Shown here: positions 23,455-25,100 of the stretch, piece by piece | Numbering within the stretch: position 1 is the stretch's first letter | How the letters are laid out: each line of letters begins with the position of its first letter | Assembly (NCBI GenBank): GCA_030560485.1 | Contig: JAKTTS010000209.1 | Span: forward strand, 1 to 25,100 | Reading direction: 5' to 3' | Source: Ascoidea tarda (nom. inval.) | Taxonomy: Eukaryota; Ascomycota; Saccharomycetes; Ascoideales; Ascoideaceae | Length of the DNA: 25,100 bases | Program-made: the position numbers and the translations under genes | Notes under the pieces: generated by a model | Told to the model about the DNA's origin: nothing | The model's database searches: none | What the model saw: the letters and a program-made list of their open reading frames with translations, nothing else

Positions 23455-25100
23455 ATGACTTTGATGTTTACTCCATTAAGGCCCATCAACTACAATCAAA
23501 TAGTGGAATCTTCTTCTGATAGTGAATATTCCGACGTGGAAGAATATGACCCCAGCATGAATCCAAACATTCCCGGAACTTCCTCTATCGACACCAACAT
23601 CAACAATAACGTCCATAACAATATCAATAACAACTCAAATATCAACAACAAAATCATTGTCAATTCTTCAAACATCGACATGGAAAATAACCACATTATT
23701 CACAATAGCCATACTGACCATTATAGCGACGATAATAACGACAATAGCAGTAACAATAATAATAATAGTAATAGTCTACATATTCAGAACTACACAACAA
23801 ACCTTTTAGACCCAAACCCAACTCCAAATTCGATCAATAATTCATCTGATTTCTCGAATATTACAGCTCCTTCAAACAATATGCTCTTAAACGATATCAA
23901 CAACATTAATGAAATCAATGAAATCAATAGTATCAACAATATCAACAATATCAACAATATCAACAATATCAACAATATCAACAATATCAGCAATATCAAT
24001 AGTATTAATAATATCAATTCAAACTCTATGTTATTTAATTTAAATGACTATGATGATGACGACGACGAATTAAATACAATCAATCCTCAATTCACTCAAG
24101 TCCAACCCCCTTTAAATAACCAGTTTCAAAACATCAATGCAAAATTACCCATGAATCCAAATTCTATTCAAAATTCATTCATGAGATCAAATGAAATTTC
24201 CAGTGAAATTCCAAATCAAGATTTAACTCAAAATCAATTTTCTAGTCAATTTTCTAGTCAAATTTCAAATCAAAATCAAAATCACAACAATATCTCAATT
24301 GAAAATGATTTAGGTACTATTTACCATCATGCTATAACAAATAACTCCAAAATCCTTGTATTAAAAATGATTATAAAGGCTCAAAAGAAATTAATGGATA
24401 TCTTGACCGAAAAATGGTATGATGTTCCAATCAATGAAGAAACTATTCTAGGTAAAAAATTGCCTTCAAAATTAAATCCAAACTACTTGGTAATCAAACA
24501 ACAATACATGAATTATAAAGTCAATTTAAAGATTGATAATAGCAAAGCTAAAAACGAAGAAAACAACATCGATAATGATAATGGCCATGATCATGACCAT
24601 GATCATGATGACGACGATGAAGATAATGATGAATATACTGAAGATATCGAGGACATTGAAGACACCAGTCGAGAAATTAAGAGAAGTTTCAATTTAAGAG
24701 ATCTTTATCTTTGTTTGAATTTTTATAATTCATTAATAAATGAAGTCAATAAGGATTTGAAATCTTATTTGTTTATTATCTTTTCTAAAAACTCTAAATT
24801 CAACACTCCATCTAATAATGCAAACACAAACACAAACACAAACACAAACACTTATTATCTACCTCTAAATCAGAATAAAGCTAAAAAATTAGATCTATAT
24901 AAACTAAACTACCAATTTCCAAACGATATCATTAATAACGCCGATCTTGAAGAATGCTTTAATTTAAATATTATTGATACCGATTTAGTGGTTGATTATA
25001 TCAATGAATTTATGGAATATTGGGAAATCGACATTTCGGGTCAACTCGATAGACTTGATTCATTAAACGATTATAATTGCGAAAGATTTGATAAATGTTT
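23455..25100 (+). CDS. Unrecognised Asn-rich protein, 3' end beyond the window
   Basis: The frame opens at ATG 23455 (MTLMFTPLRPINYNQIVESS) and stays open for 548 codons to the window edge, so the C-terminus is missing. The first ~280 residues are disordered: an acidic Ser patch, Asn/Ile/Asp-rich sequence, and a 9-bp repeat that encodes Ile-Asn-Asn units (about 23929-24010). From about residue 284 (LGTIYHHAITNNSKILVLKM) the sequence becomes ordered-looking, with helices such as IIKAQKKLMDILTEKWYD and, after an acidic/His-Asp loop, FNLRDLYLCLNFYNSLINEV. I could not place this in a known family. Composition and codon use match the neighbours. Confidence 0.8.
   Translation, partial: MTLMFTPLRPINYNQIVESSSDSEYSDVEEYDPSMNPNIPGTSSIDTNINNNVHNNINNNSNINNKIIVNSSNIDMENNHIIHNSHTDHYSDDNNDNSSNNNNNSNSLHIQNYTTNLLDPNPTPNSINNSSDFSNITAPSNNMLLNDINNINEINEINSINNINNINNINNINNINNISNINSINNINSNSMLFNLNDYDDDDDELNTINPQFTQVQPPLNNQFQNINAKLPMNPNSIQNSFMRSNEISSEIPNQDLTQNQFSSQFSSQISNQNQNHNNISIENDLGTIYHHAITNNSKILVLKMIIKAQKKLMDILTEKWYDVPINEETILGKKLPSKLNPNYLVIKQQYMNYKVNLKIDNSKAKNEENNIDNDNGHDHDHDHDDDDEDNDEYTEDIEDIEDTSREIKRSFNLRDLYLCLNFYNSLINEVNKDLKSYLFIIFSKNSKFNTPSNNANTNTNTNTNTYYLPLNQNKAKKLDLYKLNYQFPNDIINNADLEECFNLNIIDTDLVVDYINEFMEYWEIDISGQLDRLDSLNDYNCERFDKC
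23929..24010 (+). repeat. In-frame 9-bp minisatellite encoding Ile-Asn-Asn
   Basis: Units of ATCAACAAT repeat about nine times with minor variants, in frame, inside the Asn-rich partial gene. The unit is a multiple of three, so copy-number change keeps the frame. Confidence 0.85.

Noticed and set aside
23929-24010. Regular repeats resembling a CRISPR-like array
   Set aside because: Units are 9 bp, in frame within a coding region and without spacers; it is a coding minisatellite.

Overview
The window looks like nuclear DNA of a non-conventional budding yeast (Saccharomycotina). It is AT-rich, with compact genes, short 5'-proximal introns that have yeast-type splice signals (donors GTACGT, GTAAGT, GTATGT, GTAAGA; branch sites such as TACTAAC), and many Asn-rich low-complexity proteins. 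By eye I found one in-frame CTG codon in about 5,300 codons. This points to a lineage where CUG is reassigned or ambiguous (Ascoidea-like, or another CUG-Ser/CUG-Ala clade), but the species cannot be named from this window.

Layout, left to right: a 7-bp microsatellite; HAC1 (minus), the unfolded-protein-response bZIP factor, with a recognisable 88-nt Ire1-type non-spliceosomal intron; a roughly 1-kb GC-rich, CpG-rich island without a convincing gene; two divergent GH45 endoglucanase genes (3391-4542 minus, one CBM1; 7042-8613 plus, four CBM1s) about 2.5 kb apart; AIM36 (plus); TIF34/eIF3i (minus, one intron); SNU23 (plus); a SERF/4F5-type small protein (minus, one intron); a BUG1-like Golgi tether (plus, one intron); RPL9 (minus, one intron); a YeeE/YedE-type sulfur transporter (minus); a Gyp5/Gyl1-like Rab-GAP (plus); an unrecognised Asn/Lys-rich coiled-coil protein (plus); and an Asn-rich ORF that runs off the right edge (plus).

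Most genes are core housekeeping functions: translation, splicing, ER-Golgi traffic and mitochondria. The accessory signal is the secreted cellulase pair. Its catalytic domains share long stretches of identical DNA while linkers and CBM1s diverge, a pattern that suggests gene conversion between inverted paralogues. HAC1, the secretory-stress regulator, lies next to the cellulase pair; this adjacency may be chance. I saw no tRNA, rRNA, CRISPR array or convincing mobile element.
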